Position numbers and translations under genes: made by a program. Below, piece after piece: positions 27,621-37,139 of a stretch of DNA of 52,316 nucleotides. The notes under the pieces are model-generated. The model was given only the letters and a program-made list of their open reading frames with translations. It did not search any database and had not been told where the DNA came from. The first letter of the stretch is position 1; each line of letters starts with the position of its first letter. The DNA is from an uncultured Lachnospiraceae bacterium. GTDB taxonomy: Bacteria > Bacillota > Clostridia > Lachnospirales > Lachnospiraceae. The stretch covers positions 1 to 52,316 of the forward strand of contig OMZG01000015.1 in NCBI GenBank assembly GCA_900315505.1, in the 5' to 3' direction.

Positions 27621-27640
27621 CAGGACAACCGATTGCACAA
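27621..27640. promoter_or_regulatory. LacI-type operator O2 at the transcription start
   Basis: The core CAACCGATTG and the right arm CACAA match O1, while the left arm is degenerate. It covers the predicted start site, the usual place for a repressor, and its centre is 96 bp from that of O1, allowing looping. Confidence 0.62.
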
Positions 27641-27723
27641 GGCTACGTGAATGATACAGGCAATCGATACCGGGAAATTATTTTTTTGTAATCGGGTCAG
27701 GGAACCCGGAAGGAGGAACTACA

Positions 27724-28992
27724 ATGAAGAAGAAATTAGCAGCACTTACTCTCTGTGCAGCAATGGCTGTGACAGCTCTTGCAGGATGCGGATCATCATC
27801 AGGCACATCCAGGAGCTCAGGGTCAGCAAAGAAGGCTTCGGGCAGTGGCGAGACAGTTGCACTGAAGCTCTGGGCATCAGAAGAGGATCAGGACCTTATG
27901 AAGGATCTGACAGACAAGTTCAAGGCAGCAAATCCTGATACAAAGTTTGACATCACGATTGGTAAGGTCTCTGAGGCTGACACGAAGGATACAGTCCTTA
28001 AGGATCCTACCGCAGCAGCAGATGTTTTCTCATTCGCATCAGACCAGATCTATGATCTCGTAGACGCAGGCGTGCTTCAGCCGGTACAGGATGAGGACAA
28101 GGCAACTATCGAGAAGGAAGAGGTTGAGAGCTCAGTTACAGCAGCTACAGTAGATGATACCCTCTATGCATATCCAGCAACAGCTGATAACGGATACTTC
28201 CTCTACTATGACAAGAACGTCATCTCAGATGATGATGCAAAGACCTGGGATACAATTCTTGCAGACAGCCAGAAGGCAGGTAAGAAGGCCGGCATGGTTC
28301 TTAACTCAGGATACTTTGTAGCAGGCTTCTTCTATGGTGCTGATTTCACCACAGTCAGAAACGATGACGGTTCTACAACACTTGACTGGAACTCAACTTC
28401 ATCATCAGGAGTCAAGGGCGTAGATGTAGCCCAGGGAATAGTTGACATCGCAAAGAACCCAGCATTCATGTCCATAAAGGATGGCGATACAGCCAATCAG
28501 ATCGCAAGTGGAAAGCTTGCAGCCATTATCTCAGGAACCTGGGATTCACAGGCAGTACAGAAGGCATTTGGCGACGGATACGCAGCAACCACACTTCCTA
28601 CATACACAGCAGGCGGCAAGCAGGTAGATATGGCATCATCATCAGGCTTCAAGTTCTGGGGTGTCAATAAGAACTCCAAGAACGTAGGCTGGGCAATGAA
28701 GCTTGCAATGTTCCTTTCAAATAAGGACAGCCAGATGGAAAGATTTACCCAGAGAGCAGCAGGCCCTGCAAATAAGGAAGATATGGAAAGCGATGCTGTA
28801 AAGAAGGATATCGCAATCAGCGCAATCCTCGAGCAGAACTCAAAGAAGGGTGTAGTACAGACTGTAACACAGACATTCTGGGACAACACCAAGACCTTCG
28901 GTGAGACATTAGCGCAGGGCAATCCTAAGAATGAGGATCTCCAGACACTCCTTGACAATCTCGTTAAGGCATGTGCCCAGAAGTCAGAGTAA
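27724..28992 (+). CDS. sugar ABC transporter substrate-binding lipoprotein
   Basis: Extracellular binding protein of a carbohydrate ABC importer (MalE-like family 1). The signal sequence ends in the lipobox ALAGC with the acylated cysteine at residue 22, followed by a Ser/Gly linker. The mature part has the family's LKLWASEEDQDLMKDLTDKFKAANPD start and a GTWDSQAVQ motif in the second lobe. It is 422 residues long. The operon also encodes GH42 beta-galactosidase and galactokinase, so galacto-oligosaccharides are the likeliest ligand. A GGAAGGAGG site precedes the ATG. The hairpin at 29046 follows, probably giving more binding protein than permease. Confidence 0.92.
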   Translation: MKKKLAALTLCAAMAVTALAGCGSSSGTSRSSGSAKKASGSGETVALKLWASEEDQDLMKDLTDKFKAANPDTKFDITIGKVSEADTKDTVLKDPTAAADVFSFASDQIYDLVDAGVLQPVQDEDKATIEKEEVESSVTAATVDDTLYAYPATADNGYFLYYDKNVISDDDAKTWDTILADSQKAGKKAGMVLNSGYFVAGFFYGADFTTVRNDDGSTTLDWNSTSSSGVKGVDVAQGIVDIAKNPAFMSIKDGDTANQIASGKLAAIISGTWDSQAVQKAFGDGYAATTLPTYTAGGKQVDMASSSGFKFWGVNKNSKNVGWAMKLAMFLSNKDSQMERFTQRAAGPANKEDMESDAVKKDIAISAILEQNSKKGVVQTVTQTFWDNTKTFGETLAQGNPKNEDLQTLLDNLVKACAQKSE

Positions 28993-29045
28993 TTCAGGCA
29001 TAAAGAATTCTCCTAGATAATATAACCGCCAGATGGCGTGAAAAA

Positions 29046-29075
29046 GCCCACGCCCGGATCAGGGTGTGGGCGTTT
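29046..29075 (+). terminator. attenuating terminator between binding protein and permease genes
   Basis: GCCCACGCCC pairs with GGGTGTGGGC, then GTTTT. A smaller hairpin CGCCA-TGGCG lies just before it. Partial termination here would limit permease synthesis relative to the binding protein. Confidence 0.82.
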
Positions 29076-29152
29076 TCTCTCTCTTGAGATGACCGGATAC
29101 GGCCGTCTGAAGAGGGAACGCCAGGGCGGGGCACACATTAGAAAGGGAAAAA

Positions 29153-30616
29153 ATGGCAGACATGACAATGGTGCCTGAGAAGAAAGAAAATAAGGCAGCG
29201 GCTTTCTTCGGGGCAATAGGAAATTTTTTCAGAAGCTTCGGCCTTGCCGTGGCAGACGGTGACTGGGCAGTAAAGCTGTCACTCGTGCTCTGCGGAGCAG
29301 GATACTTCAGAAGAAAACAGATAGTAAGAGGAATACTCGTAATGCTCCTTGAGATCGGGGCCATAGCATATACGGTGTTCATCGGAGCAGGCTATATCGC
29401 CAAGCTTCCTACACTTGGAACTGTACAGCAGGAAATGGTTTACAATCCTGATACAATGCAGAACGAGATGAATAATTATGATAATTCACTTCTCATCCTG
29501 CTGTTCGGAGCTATTTCAATAGTTACGGTAATAGTGTCGATCATCCTGTGGATGGCAAATGAGATCACAGTATATCATATCCAGAAAGATGCAGAGGCCG
29601 GAAAACACGTCAATACCTTCAGGAATGACCTCCATGACCTGATCAATAAGAAGTTCCATATCACACTTCTTTTCTTCCCGATCCTCGGAATCATCATCTT
29701 CAATATCTTCCCACTGATCGTAATGGTTGCAGTTGGATTTACGAACTACGACAGGAAGCATATGCCGCCGGCATATCTTTTCAACTGGGTAGGGCTTGCG
29801 AATTTCAAGGCACTATTCGGAGATTCACTTACGATGAGCTTTGGCTACAGCTTCAGGAAGATCCTGATATGGACTCTGATCTGGGCAGTGCTTGCTACAT
29901 TTACCACATATTTCGGAGGAATCCTCCTTTCACTGCTCATCAATTCGAAGTACACTCATTTCAAGAAGATGTGGCGTACACTTTTCGTGATAACCATAGC
30001 TATTCCGCAGTTCGTTACCCTGCTTATGATGAGAAGCTTCTACGGCGATACCGGAATCGTAAATACCTTCCTTGAGAAGATAGGACTCGTCGGGTTCTTA
30101 AAGAATATAGGCCTGATATCGACGAACTACATACCGTTCCTGACGTCGCCCGGATGGGCAAAGGTAACTATCGTATTTATAAATATCTGGGTCGGAGTTC
30201 CATATCTGATGCTTATCACTACAGGAGTGCTCATGAATATCCCTCAGGATCTGGTAGAATCAGCAGAGATCGACGGAGCAAATAAGAGGCAGATCTTCCG
30301 TCACATCACAATGCCGTACATGCTCTTTATCACCGGACCATATCTCGTGACACAGTTTACGGCCAATGTCAACAACTTCAATGTCATCTATCTGCTGACT
30401 AATAACGTCTACACGACGACAGACCAGAAGCTTGCAGCATCCAGCGGACAGGAGGTCGACCTGCTTGTTACCTGGCTGTTCAGACTCACGTCAGACAAGT
30501 ACAATTACAAGATGGCATCGGTAATCGGTATCATGGTATTCCTGATCTGTGCAGTATTTACGCTGATTGCGTTCAACTTCCTCATAAAGGATGACAGAGA
30601 GGAGATGTTCAGATAA
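29153..30616 (+). CDS. sugar ABC transporter permease, MalF-like
   Basis: Inner-membrane permease of the binding-protein-dependent importer. At 487 residues it is longer than usual: an N-terminal part of about 170 residues with two extra hydrophobic segments (AVKLSLVLCGAGYF and the LLILLFGAISIVTVIVSII region) precedes the standard six-helix MalF core. The EAA loop interacting with the ATPase is ESAEIDGANKRQIFRHITMPYM (about residue 380). AGAAAGGG precedes the ATG. Its stop overlaps the MalG-like start (TAATG). No ATPase gene is nearby, so a shared MsmK/MalK-type ATPase encoded elsewhere must energise it. Confidence 0.92.
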   Translation: MADMTMVPEKKENKAAAFFGAIGNFFRSFGLAVADGDWAVKLSLVLCGAGYFRRKQIVRGILVMLLEIGAIAYTVFIGAGYIAKLPTLGTVQQEMVYNPDTMQNEMNNYDNSLLILLFGAISIVTVIVSIILWMANEITVYHIQKDAEAGKHVNTFRNDLHDLINKKFHITLLFFPILGIIIFNIFPLIVMVAVGFTNYDRKHMPPAYLFNWVGLANFKALFGDSLTMSFGYSFRKILIWTLIWAVLATFTTYFGGILLSLLINSKYTHFKKMWRTLFVITIAIPQFVTLLMMRSFYGDTGIVNTFLEKIGLVGFLKNIGLISTNYIPFLTSPGWAKVTIVFINIWVGVPYLMLITTGVLMNIPQDLVESAEIDGANKRQIFRHITMPYMLFITGPYLVTQFTANVNNFNVIYLLTNNVYTTTDQKLAASSGQEVDLLVTWLFRLTSDKYNYKMASVIGIMVFLICAVFTLIAFNFLIKDDREEMFR

Positions 30617-31485
30617 TGGAAAAGACGAATACAATAAAAAATACAAGAACCATCAGAAATACGGTGATCGTGCATGTGGTTCTGACAATACTTGCAGTAA
30701 TATGGCTGGTACCTGTATTCTGGCTGCTTGTGACATCCTTTTCCGATTATGATGGCATGGACACGAGCAGGTTCTTCCCGAAGGTATGGACACTGAAGCA
30801 GTTCAATAAGGTACTGTTCCATTCAGACAATGTGGTACAGTTCCCGAGATGGTTCATGAACACGCTGATCATTGCTATTTTTACAATGATCATCTCCACG
30901 ATGTTCGTTCTGATGACAGCATACGCAATGAGCTGCATGAGATTTAAGGGCAGAAAAGCCCTGATGAATATCGGAGTCATGCTTCAGCTCTTCCCTGGAT
31001 TCCTGTCGATGATTGCCATCTATTTCATCCTGAAGAGCATCAACCTGACCAACAGTCATCTCGGAATGATCCTCGTTTACTCAGGCTCGTCAGCTCTCGG
31101 ATATCTGATAGCAAAGGGATTCTTTGATACTATTCCGGATTCACTCCGTGAGGCAGCATACCTTGAGGGCGCATCAGAGGCCCGCACCTTTTTCCGGATC
31201 GTGCTTCCTCTGTCGAAGCCGATCGTAGTATATACGGTCATCAGTTCATTCCTGGCACCGTGGACAGACTTCATTTTTGCGAAGATCATCCTGAATTCAG
31301 GACTGTCGAAGGACTGGACGGTAGCTATAGGACTGTACAATATGCTTGACAAGAGTCTGCTTCCTACCTACTTCACAAGATTCTGCGCAGGTGGTATACT
31401 TGTGGGTATCCCGATCGGTATCCTCTTCATCATCATGCAAAAGTTCTATGTAGAGGGTATTACAGGCGGAGCAGTGAAAGGCTGA
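30616..31485 (+). CDS. sugar ABC transporter permease, MalG-like
   Basis: Second permease, 289 residues with six predicted helices. The EAA motif is REAAYLEGASEARTFFRIVLPLSKP around residue 175. It overlaps the MalF-like gene by one base and is followed after 6 bases by the LacI regulator, so all are one operon. The C-terminal GITGGAVKG resembles the conserved MalG tail. Confidence 0.94.
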   Translation: MEKTNTIKNTRTIRNTVIVHVVLTILAVIWLVPVFWLLVTSFSDYDGMDTSRFFPKVWTLKQFNKVLFHSDNVVQFPRWFMNTLIIAIFTMIISTMFVLMTAYAMSCMRFKGRKALMNIGVMLQLFPGFLSMIAIYFILKSINLTNSHLGMILVYSGSSALGYLIAKGFFDTIPDSLREAAYLEGASEARTFFRIVLPLSKPIVVYTVISSFLAPWTDFIFAKIILNSGLSKDWTVAIGLYNMLDKSLLPTYFTRFCAGGILVGIPIGILFIIMQKFYVEGITGGAVKG

Positions 31486-31491
31486 TGAAAG

Positions 31492-32478
31492 ATGGGACAT
31501 ATCACTTTGGACGACATAGCACAAGACCTTGGAGTCTCGAAGACTACAGTGTCGAGGGCTATGTCTGGTAAGGGCCGGATCAGTGAGAAGACCAGACAGA
31601 GGATAAAGGATTACGCCAGGGAAAAGGGCTACAGACCTAATGTACAGGCCCGTGGCCTTGCCCAGCAGCGTACCTACAATATAGCAGTAGTGTCCCCGCA
31701 GGACAGCTGTGTATCAGAGCTCACCTTCTTCCATAAGTGCCTCGTCGGGATTACCGATGGGGCCGAGAAGGAAGGGTACAATGTGATCATCACCGTCGAG
31801 CGCGGGAACCGTACCGATGAGCTCGAGCAGATAGTCGAGAACAGCAAGGCGGATGGGGTGATCCTGACCCGGACCTTCTATGATGACAGAAGGATAGAAT
31901 ACCTGAAGAGCTCGGATATTCCATACGTCGTCATAGGAAGCACGCAGGATGGCGATTCTGTACGGGTAGATAATGACAACTTCGGCGGCTCATACGAGAT
32001 GACGAGGCTTCTTATTGAGCATGGCGCGAAATATCCGGCCCTTATCGGAGGCGACCCGGAGCTTCTCGTCACGACCCAGCGTCATGACGGGTTCATGAAG
32101 GCCGTGGATGAGGCAGGGATTGAGGATGTACTTTATTTCCCCGGTTCTCTCGATGACGGAACAGTCACATCGGATATAGATATATCGATGAAGAGAGATG
32201 TGGACTGCTTTATCTGTATGGACGAAGAGATCACCCTGATGACGCTTACCGCACTCAGGACGAGGGGAATCCTTGTTCCTGAGCAGATCTCAGTAGCGAG
32301 CCTGTATGACAGCGCCTTACTCACCAATGGTGACAGGAGCGTGTCGGCGGTTGCATACGATGAGATGTATCTCGGGCAGGCTGCAGCGGGCACTCTGATC
32401 AGACTGATCAATAACGAAACAGTGGCAGATATGACGAGTAACAGCTTTGCGATAAAGCTTCGTGATACTACCAGGTGA
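31492..32478 (+). CDS. LacI-family repressor of the galactoside operon
   Basis: 328 residues. The N-terminal helix-turn-helix (LDDIAQDLGVSKTTVSRAMSGKGRISEKTRQRI, residues 6-38) and hinge (KGYRPNVQARGL) are followed by a periplasmic-binding-protein-like sensor domain. It lies within the operon it presumably controls, between permease and hydrolase genes, which gives autoregulation through O1 and O2 at 27525 and 27621. The inducer is probably galactose or a galactoside (inference). The ribosome-binding site is weak. A GC-rich terminator-like hairpin follows its stop. Confidence 0.92.
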   Translation: MGHITLDDIAQDLGVSKTTVSRAMSGKGRISEKTRQRIKDYAREKGYRPNVQARGLAQQRTYNIAVVSPQDSCVSELTFFHKCLVGITDGAEKEGYNVIITVERGNRTDELEQIVENSKADGVILTRTFYDDRRIEYLKSSDIPYVVIGSTQDGDSVRVDNDNFGGSYEMTRLLIEHGAKYPALIGGDPELLVTTQRHDGFMKAVDEAGIEDVLYFPGSLDDGTVTSDIDISMKRDVDCFICMDEEITLMTLTALRTRGILVPEQISVASLYDSALLTNGDRSVSAVAYDEMYLGQAAAGTLIRLINNETVADMTSNSFAIKLRDTTR

Positions 32479-32482
32479 TTAT

Positions 32483-32509
32483 GCCAGGCCGTGGCCTGGC
32501 TTGCTTTTT
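32483..32509 (+). terminator. attenuating hairpin between lacI-type gene and GH42 gene
   Basis: GCCAGGCC-GT-GGCCTGGC is a perfect 8-base stem followed by TTGCTTTTT. It lies four bases after the regulator stop codon and ahead of the GH42 ribosome-binding site. Confidence 0.8.
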
Positions 32510-32523
32510 AACAGGAGACTTAT

Positions 32524-34542
32524 ATGAAGACAAATCATTTCCTCTACGGAGGAGACTACAATCCCGAGCAGTGGCTGGAAGAGGTCTGGGAGGCTGATAT
32601 GAAGCTTCTTTTGGAGGCACATATCAATGAGCTGACACTCAACGTATTCTCATGGGCGGCCCTCCAGCCATCAGAGGATGAATATGATTTCTCGAAGCTT
32701 GACAGGATCATGGATCTCGTCAGAGAAAACGGATTCTCTGTAATGCTCGCTACCTCAACGGCTGCGACACCACCCTGGATGGCAAGGAGACATCCTGACA
32801 TCCTGCGTGTAGATCCGGATGGTAAGAAGAGAAAATACGGAGCCAGACATAATTTCTGCCCGTCCTCACCTACGATGAGAAAATATGCGCCTCTGCTGGC
32901 ACGCAAGCTCGCAGAGCGGTATAAGGACTATGATAATATAATAGCCTGGCATATCGGAAATGAGTACGGCGGCGTATGCTGCTGCGATAACTGCCAGAGG
33001 AATTTCCGTGAGTGGCTTAAGGATAAGTACGGTACTCTGGGGAATCTGAACCGTGCCTGGAACACCTCATTCTGGAGCCATACCTACTATGACTGGGATG
33101 AGATCGTGATACCTGATGAGAGAAGCGAGAACTTCATCTCTGAGGGTGGCAGCCCTATCACCCAGGTCCAGGGAGCATATCTTGACTACAGACGCTTCCA
33201 TTCGGATATCATGCTTGAGGAGTACAGGCTGGAGAGAGACGCAGTAAAGGCGGTGACACCTGATATTCCGGTGACGACCAACTTCATGTGGTTTTTCGAG
33301 GATCTCGACTACAATAAGTGGGCCAGGTACATGGACTTCGTATCATGGGACTGCTATCCGCATTATGATACGGAGCCGGCAGAGCTTGCAATGGCTCACG
33401 ACCTGATCAGGGGAGTCGGCGGACAGAAGCCGTTCATCCTGATGGAGCAGTCTCCGTCTGTCACGAACTGGCAGCATATCAATCCTGCGAAGAGGCCGGG
33501 TGAGATGACGATGTACAGTCTCGAGGCGGTCGCGCACGGGGCAGACGGCGTACAGTTTTTCCAGATGAGAAGGGCCAGAGGCTCAGCTGAATCCATGCAC
33601 GGCGCAGTGATCGAGCATTCCGGGCTTGGCGGCACGAGGGTATTCAATGAGGTAAAGGCTCTCGGCGAAAGGCTTGAGGGCATGAGTGATATACTCGGTG
33701 CCACCGTTCCGGCAGAGTGCGCCATAGTATTCGACTGGGAAAGCTGGTGGGCAGTCGATGCATCACAGGGTCCGACTGAGATCATGGATTATAAGAGTGA
33801 GTGCATCAATTACTACAGAGGCTTCTATGATCTGCATATCCCTGTAGATGTGATAAAGCCTGATGATGACCTGTCAAGGTATAAGGTGGTCATAGCGCCG
33901 ATGATGTTCATGGTGCAGGACGGCTTTGCAGAAAAGGCAGCAGCCTTTGTGCAGAATGGCGGATGCTTCGTCACCTCATATCTGTCAGGACTGGTGGATA
34001 AGGACTATCTTTTCTATCAGGGCGGATATCCGGGCCCGCTGAAGGAGCTGCTCGGTGTCTGGGTGGAGGAGCAGGATGCGCTTCCGGCTGAGAAGACAAA
34101 CCATTTCACCTGGAACGGAAAGGAGTACGAGGCTCACATTATCTGTGACCTGATCCATCCACTGTCAGACCTCAGAGCTCTCATTGCTGAGAATAAAAAA
34201 GTGATCGGTGATATTGATTATTTCAGGGATAAGGCTTATCATATATCAGACGATGCAGGGGATGCAGAGGTCCTTGGAACATATACAGATGACTTCTATC
34301 AGGGGAGTCCGGTGCTTACTGAGAATGCAAGCGGCAAGGGACATTCATGGTATGTCGGTACGAGCTCGACTCCTGAGTTCTACCGTGATCTGATAAGCAC
34401 GGTGGCTGCTGAGAACGGAGTGAAGCCGGCTGTGGATGATGCACCGGATGGTGTGGAGGTCGCTGTCAGGAAGAATGATAAGGGGACATTTGCCTTCTAT
34501 ATCGATCACAGGAACTATAGTGTAGATATCAGGAGGATCTGA
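32524..34542 (+). CDS. GH42 beta-galactosidase
   Basis: Cytosolic beta-galactosidase of 672 residues. It opens with FLYGGDYNPEQW, characteristic of GH42. The acid/base glutamate is E147 in IGNEYGG and the nucleophile is E308 in LMEQSPS. A cysteine cluster (C112, C152-C154, C157) matches the zinc site seen in many GH42 enzymes. The trimerisation and C-terminal domains are present. Located between the transporter and galactokinase genes, it should release galactose from imported galactosides. ACAGGAG precedes the ATG. Confidence 0.95.
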   Translation: MKTNHFLYGGDYNPEQWLEEVWEADMKLLLEAHINELTLNVFSWAALQPSEDEYDFSKLDRIMDLVRENGFSVMLATSTAATPPWMARRHPDILRVDPDGKKRKYGARHNFCPSSPTMRKYAPLLARKLAERYKDYDNIIAWHIGNEYGGVCCCDNCQRNFREWLKDKYGTLGNLNRAWNTSFWSHTYYDWDEIVIPDERSENFISEGGSPITQVQGAYLDYRRFHSDIMLEEYRLERDAVKAVTPDIPVTTNFMWFFEDLDYNKWARYMDFVSWDCYPHYDTEPAELAMAHDLIRGVGGQKPFILMEQSPSVTNWQHINPAKRPGEMTMYSLEAVAHGADGVQFFQMRRARGSAESMHGAVIEHSGLGGTRVFNEVKALGERLEGMSDILGATVPAECAIVFDWESWWAVDASQGPTEIMDYKSECINYYRGFYDLHIPVDVIKPDDDLSRYKVVIAPMMFMVQDGFAEKAAAFVQNGGCFVTSYLSGLVDKDYLFYQGGYPGPLKELLGVWVEEQDALPAEKTNHFTWNGKEYEAHIICDLIHPLSDLRALIAENKKVIGDIDYFRDKAYHISDDAGDAEVLGTYTDDFYQGSPVLTENASGKGHSWYVGTSSTPEFYRDLISTVAAENGVKPAVDDAPDGVEVAVRKNDKGTFAFYIDHRNYSVDIRRI

Positions 34543-34545
34543 TCA

Positions 34546-35784
34546 ATGGGTAATTATGGAGATCTGGGGAAGGTTTATGGTAAGGATGCTGCAGAGGCAG
34601 AGAAGAGATTCTGGCATCTCAATGAGAGCTTTGCAGCAGAGTATGGAGACAGTGAGGGACTGTCATACTTTACAGCTCCGGGCAGGACGGAGATAATCGG
34701 CAATCACACCGATCATAATGGCGGCAAGGTGATAGCCGGCTCAATAAGCCTGGATACTATCGGAGCTGCAAGGGAATCCTCAAGTGAGGTCATAGAGATA
34801 GTAAGCGAGGGTTACAAGAAGGTAGAAGTAAATATCAGCAGGCTTGATGAGGTGCCGAAGGAAAATGGCACCCGAAGCCTTGTGGCCGGAATAGTCGAGG
34901 CTGCGAAGAGCATGGGCTATGAGGTTCATGGCTTCAGGGCCTATGTGACGACCAATGTCATCGCCGCAGCAGGCGTGAGCTCATCAGCATCATTTGAGAT
35001 GCTTATATGCACGATGATCAGTCACTTTTTCAATGATGACAGGATACCTGTGACTGATTATGCGAAAATTGGTCAGTACAGCGAGAACCATTTCTGGAAC
35101 AAGTCCTCAGGCCTGATGGATCAGATGGCCTGTGCGTATGGCGGACCCATACTCCTTGATTTCAAGGGAGATATTTCGGTAGAGCCTATTCCTTTTGCGT
35201 TCAGCGACTATGGCTATGAGATGGTTATCATCAACACAGGCAAGGGTCATGCAGACCTCTCGGCAGGCTATTCCGCAATGCCGCTTGAGATGAAGGCTGT
35301 GGCCCATGAGCTGGGTGGTGAGAGGCTCTGCGATACATCGAAGGAGGAGCTTCTCGGGCACCTGAATGAGATTGACGAGAAGCTCGGGAATGACCGTGCG
35401 ATACTACGTGCACTGCATTTCTTCAATGAGACAGAGCGTGTAGAGAAAATGGCAGAAGCAGTAAATAAAAAGGATTTCGATACCATACTCAGGCTGATGA
35501 AGGATTCCGGAGACTCATCCTACAAGCTGCTCCAGAATATCTATACGAATGAAAACTGGAAGGAGCAGAAGATCGCGCTTGCGCTTGCTCTCTCAGAGGA
35601 GTTCCTGTCGCGCAGCGGAAAGGGCATCTGCCGTGTCCACGGTGGCGGACTCGCAGGAGTCATCCAGACAGTACTTCCAAAGGAGGAGCTCAGCGGATAT
35701 GTGGATTTCATGGCAGAGTACTTTGGCAGGGAAAATATATACCCTATGAATATCAGACTCACAGGTGCTACAGTCCTGAGCTGA
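34546..35784 (+). CDS. galK: galactokinase
   Basis: GHMP-family kinase converting galactose to galactose-1-phosphate, 412 residues. The galactokinase signature at residues 45-61 reads PGRTEIIGNHTDHNGGK rather than the classic GRxNLIGEHTDYNGG, so the usual glutamate and tyrosine are replaced by asparagine and histidine. The GHMP ATP-binding loop is GVSSSASFEM (143-152) and the third motif is RVHGGGLAGVIQ near the end. It begins 3 bases after the GH42 stop and ends at a bidirectional terminator. The remaining Leloir genes (galT, galE) are not in the window. Confidence 0.93.
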   Translation: MGNYGDLGKVYGKDAAEAEKRFWHLNESFAAEYGDSEGLSYFTAPGRTEIIGNHTDHNGGKVIAGSISLDTIGAARESSSEVIEIVSEGYKKVEVNISRLDEVPKENGTRSLVAGIVEAAKSMGYEVHGFRAYVTTNVIAAAGVSSSASFEMLICTMISHFFNDDRIPVTDYAKIGQYSENHFWNKSSGLMDQMACAYGGPILLDFKGDISVEPIPFAFSDYGYEMVIINTGKGHADLSAGYSAMPLEMKAVAHELGGERLCDTSKEELLGHLNEIDEKLGNDRAILRALHFFNETERVEKMAEAVNKKDFDTILRLMKDSGDSSYKLLQNIYTNENWKEQKIALALALSEEFLSRSGKGICRVHGGGLAGVIQTVLPKEELSGYVDFMAEYFGRENIYPMNIRLTGATVLS

Positions 35785-35806
35785 GGAACATTTTAAGCAA
35801 AAAACA

Positions 35807-35858
35807 GGGGCAGATCCGATTCTCACCATCAGGTGAAAATTGGACCTGTCCCTTTTTT
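35807..35858. terminator. bidirectional terminator between galK and the GGDEF gene
   Basis: GGGGCAGATCCGATTCTCACC pairs with GGTGAAAATTGGACCTGTCCC (with G-U pairs). An A-run on one side and TTTTTT on the other serve both convergent genes. Confidence 0.88.
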
Positions 35859-35867
35859 CATCTTTTA

Positions 35868-37025
35868 TCAGCTTGTGTAGTAGCCGTATTTATTTCGCTT
35901 GATCATTGTGATACCTGTATCACCGTAGACCATGTAATTATTCTTGCCGTGGTTCTTGACCTCATAGAGAATCTTATCTGCGGCCTGTACGAGCTCGTTG
36001 TATGAATGGCCTGCCTTAGGATAGATAGCAATACCTATCGATAGCGAAGGGCAGTCAGGCACGTCCGTGATACGCAGGCATCTCTCTCTGTCTGTGACGA
36101 GATCGAGGATTCTCTGCGCGATATCTCTCACCTGCTGTACATCATCGATCTCCGGTATGAAGGCGATGAACTCATCTCCACCGTAACGGCCTACCGTAGC
36201 GATATCAGGGCATCCCTGACGGATCGAATCAGCTATATACTTGAGGATCGCATCTCCGGCAGCATGTCCGAAGGTATCATTGAAATGCTTGAAATTATCT
36301 ACATCCAGGAACATCAGAGCACAGTCATGAAATGCTGAAAGAGCCAGGGTCTCATTGACCGTGTGCCTCACGACGTCCTTGTGATACAGCTGCGTCAGGG
36401 CATCCATATCACGCTCGTTCTCAATCTTCCTCCTCGTAAGAATATCTGCAAACTTGATCTGCATCATGTATGGACACAGATACAACGATATCAGATTGAA
36501 CAGGATGACATCCATCAGATCTATAAGGAAAATACTCATTGGCTTGCATGATGCTGAAAAGATAATCAGCAGCACCGATGAGCATCCCGATATGATGAAC
36601 AGATGCCACGGAACATCGGTAAACACCACTACGAAAATGATGAGACATCCGATGAAGCATACCGACGGGACAGTGGTGTTCACGACTCCGTCAACAAGCA
36701 GCAGGCCGAAAAGAAACAGAGCTGAGAAGGTATATACCAACTTCAGCGCCGACTTGGCCCTGGTCTCAGGAATTCCGAGTGCTATGAAAACGATGATCCC
36801 TACAGTGCCGGCGAAGAACATATCCAGAACGAATCCCAGATTGTTGCCATACATATTTATTGAGAACAGCCCGTTCAGGAAAAACATCAGCATGCCGAGT
36901 ACAGAAATCCTCTTCACAGTACGAAGATTGGTGACATCCGTTTCCTTTCGGGCTTCATCATATATTTCTTTGTCTATTGATCCGTACAGAATGAACCTCT
37001 GTAGGGAAGCAATCCTTTTTTGCAT
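35868..37025 (-). CDS. membrane-anchored diguanylate cyclase (GGDEF)
   Basis: Predicted to make cyclic di-GMP from two GTP. The N-terminal half (residues about 40-200) has six hydrophobic helices with no recognisable sensor domain. The C-terminal GGDEF domain runs from DALTQLYHKDVVRHTVNE to the end, with the intact motif RYGGDEF and metal-binding D in MFLDVDNFKHFND. The inhibitory RxxD site that normally lies just before GGDEF is absent (PDIAT), so product inhibition is probably lacking. It is 385 residues long. It diverges from the phosphodiesterase gene at 37140, sharing a symmetrical promoter region. Confidence 0.93.
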   Translation of the reverse strand: MQKRIASLQRFILYGSIDKEIYDEARKETDVTNLRTVKRISVLGMLMFFLNGLFSINMYGNNLGFVLDMFFAGTVGIIVFIALGIPETRAKSALKLVYTFSALFLFGLLLVDGVVNTTVPSVCFIGCLIIFVVVFTDVPWHLFIISGCSSVLLIIFSASCKPMSIFLIDLMDVILFNLISLYLCPYMMQIKFADILTRRKIENERDMDALTQLYHKDVVRHTVNETLALSAFHDCALMFLDVDNFKHFNDTFGHAAGDAILKYIADSIRQGCPDIATVGRYGGDEFIAFIPEIDDVQQVRDIAQRILDLVTDRERCLRITDVPDCPSLSIGIAIYPKAGHSYNELVQAADKILYEVKNHGKNNYMVYGDTGITMIKRNKYGYYTS

Positions 37026-37077
37026 TAATCAACCCCCGAGTATTTGTTTCCTAACGCAAAATACACATTACCTGATT

Positions 37078-37132
37078 ATTTTACCACATTTTGACAAACT
37101 GTAAAGCAATAAAACGCAAATTGTGGTAAAAT
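37078..37132. promoter_or_regulatory. symmetrical divergent promoter region
   Basis: The extended -10 element TGTGGTAAAAT occurs twice in perfect inverted orientation, 37122-37132 (plus) and 37088-37078 (minus), 33 bases apart. Each faces one of the divergent genes. Clear -35 hexamers are lacking. The plus copy places the start within a base of the ATG at 37140. Confidence 0.6.
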
Positions 37133-37139
37133 GTATCAG

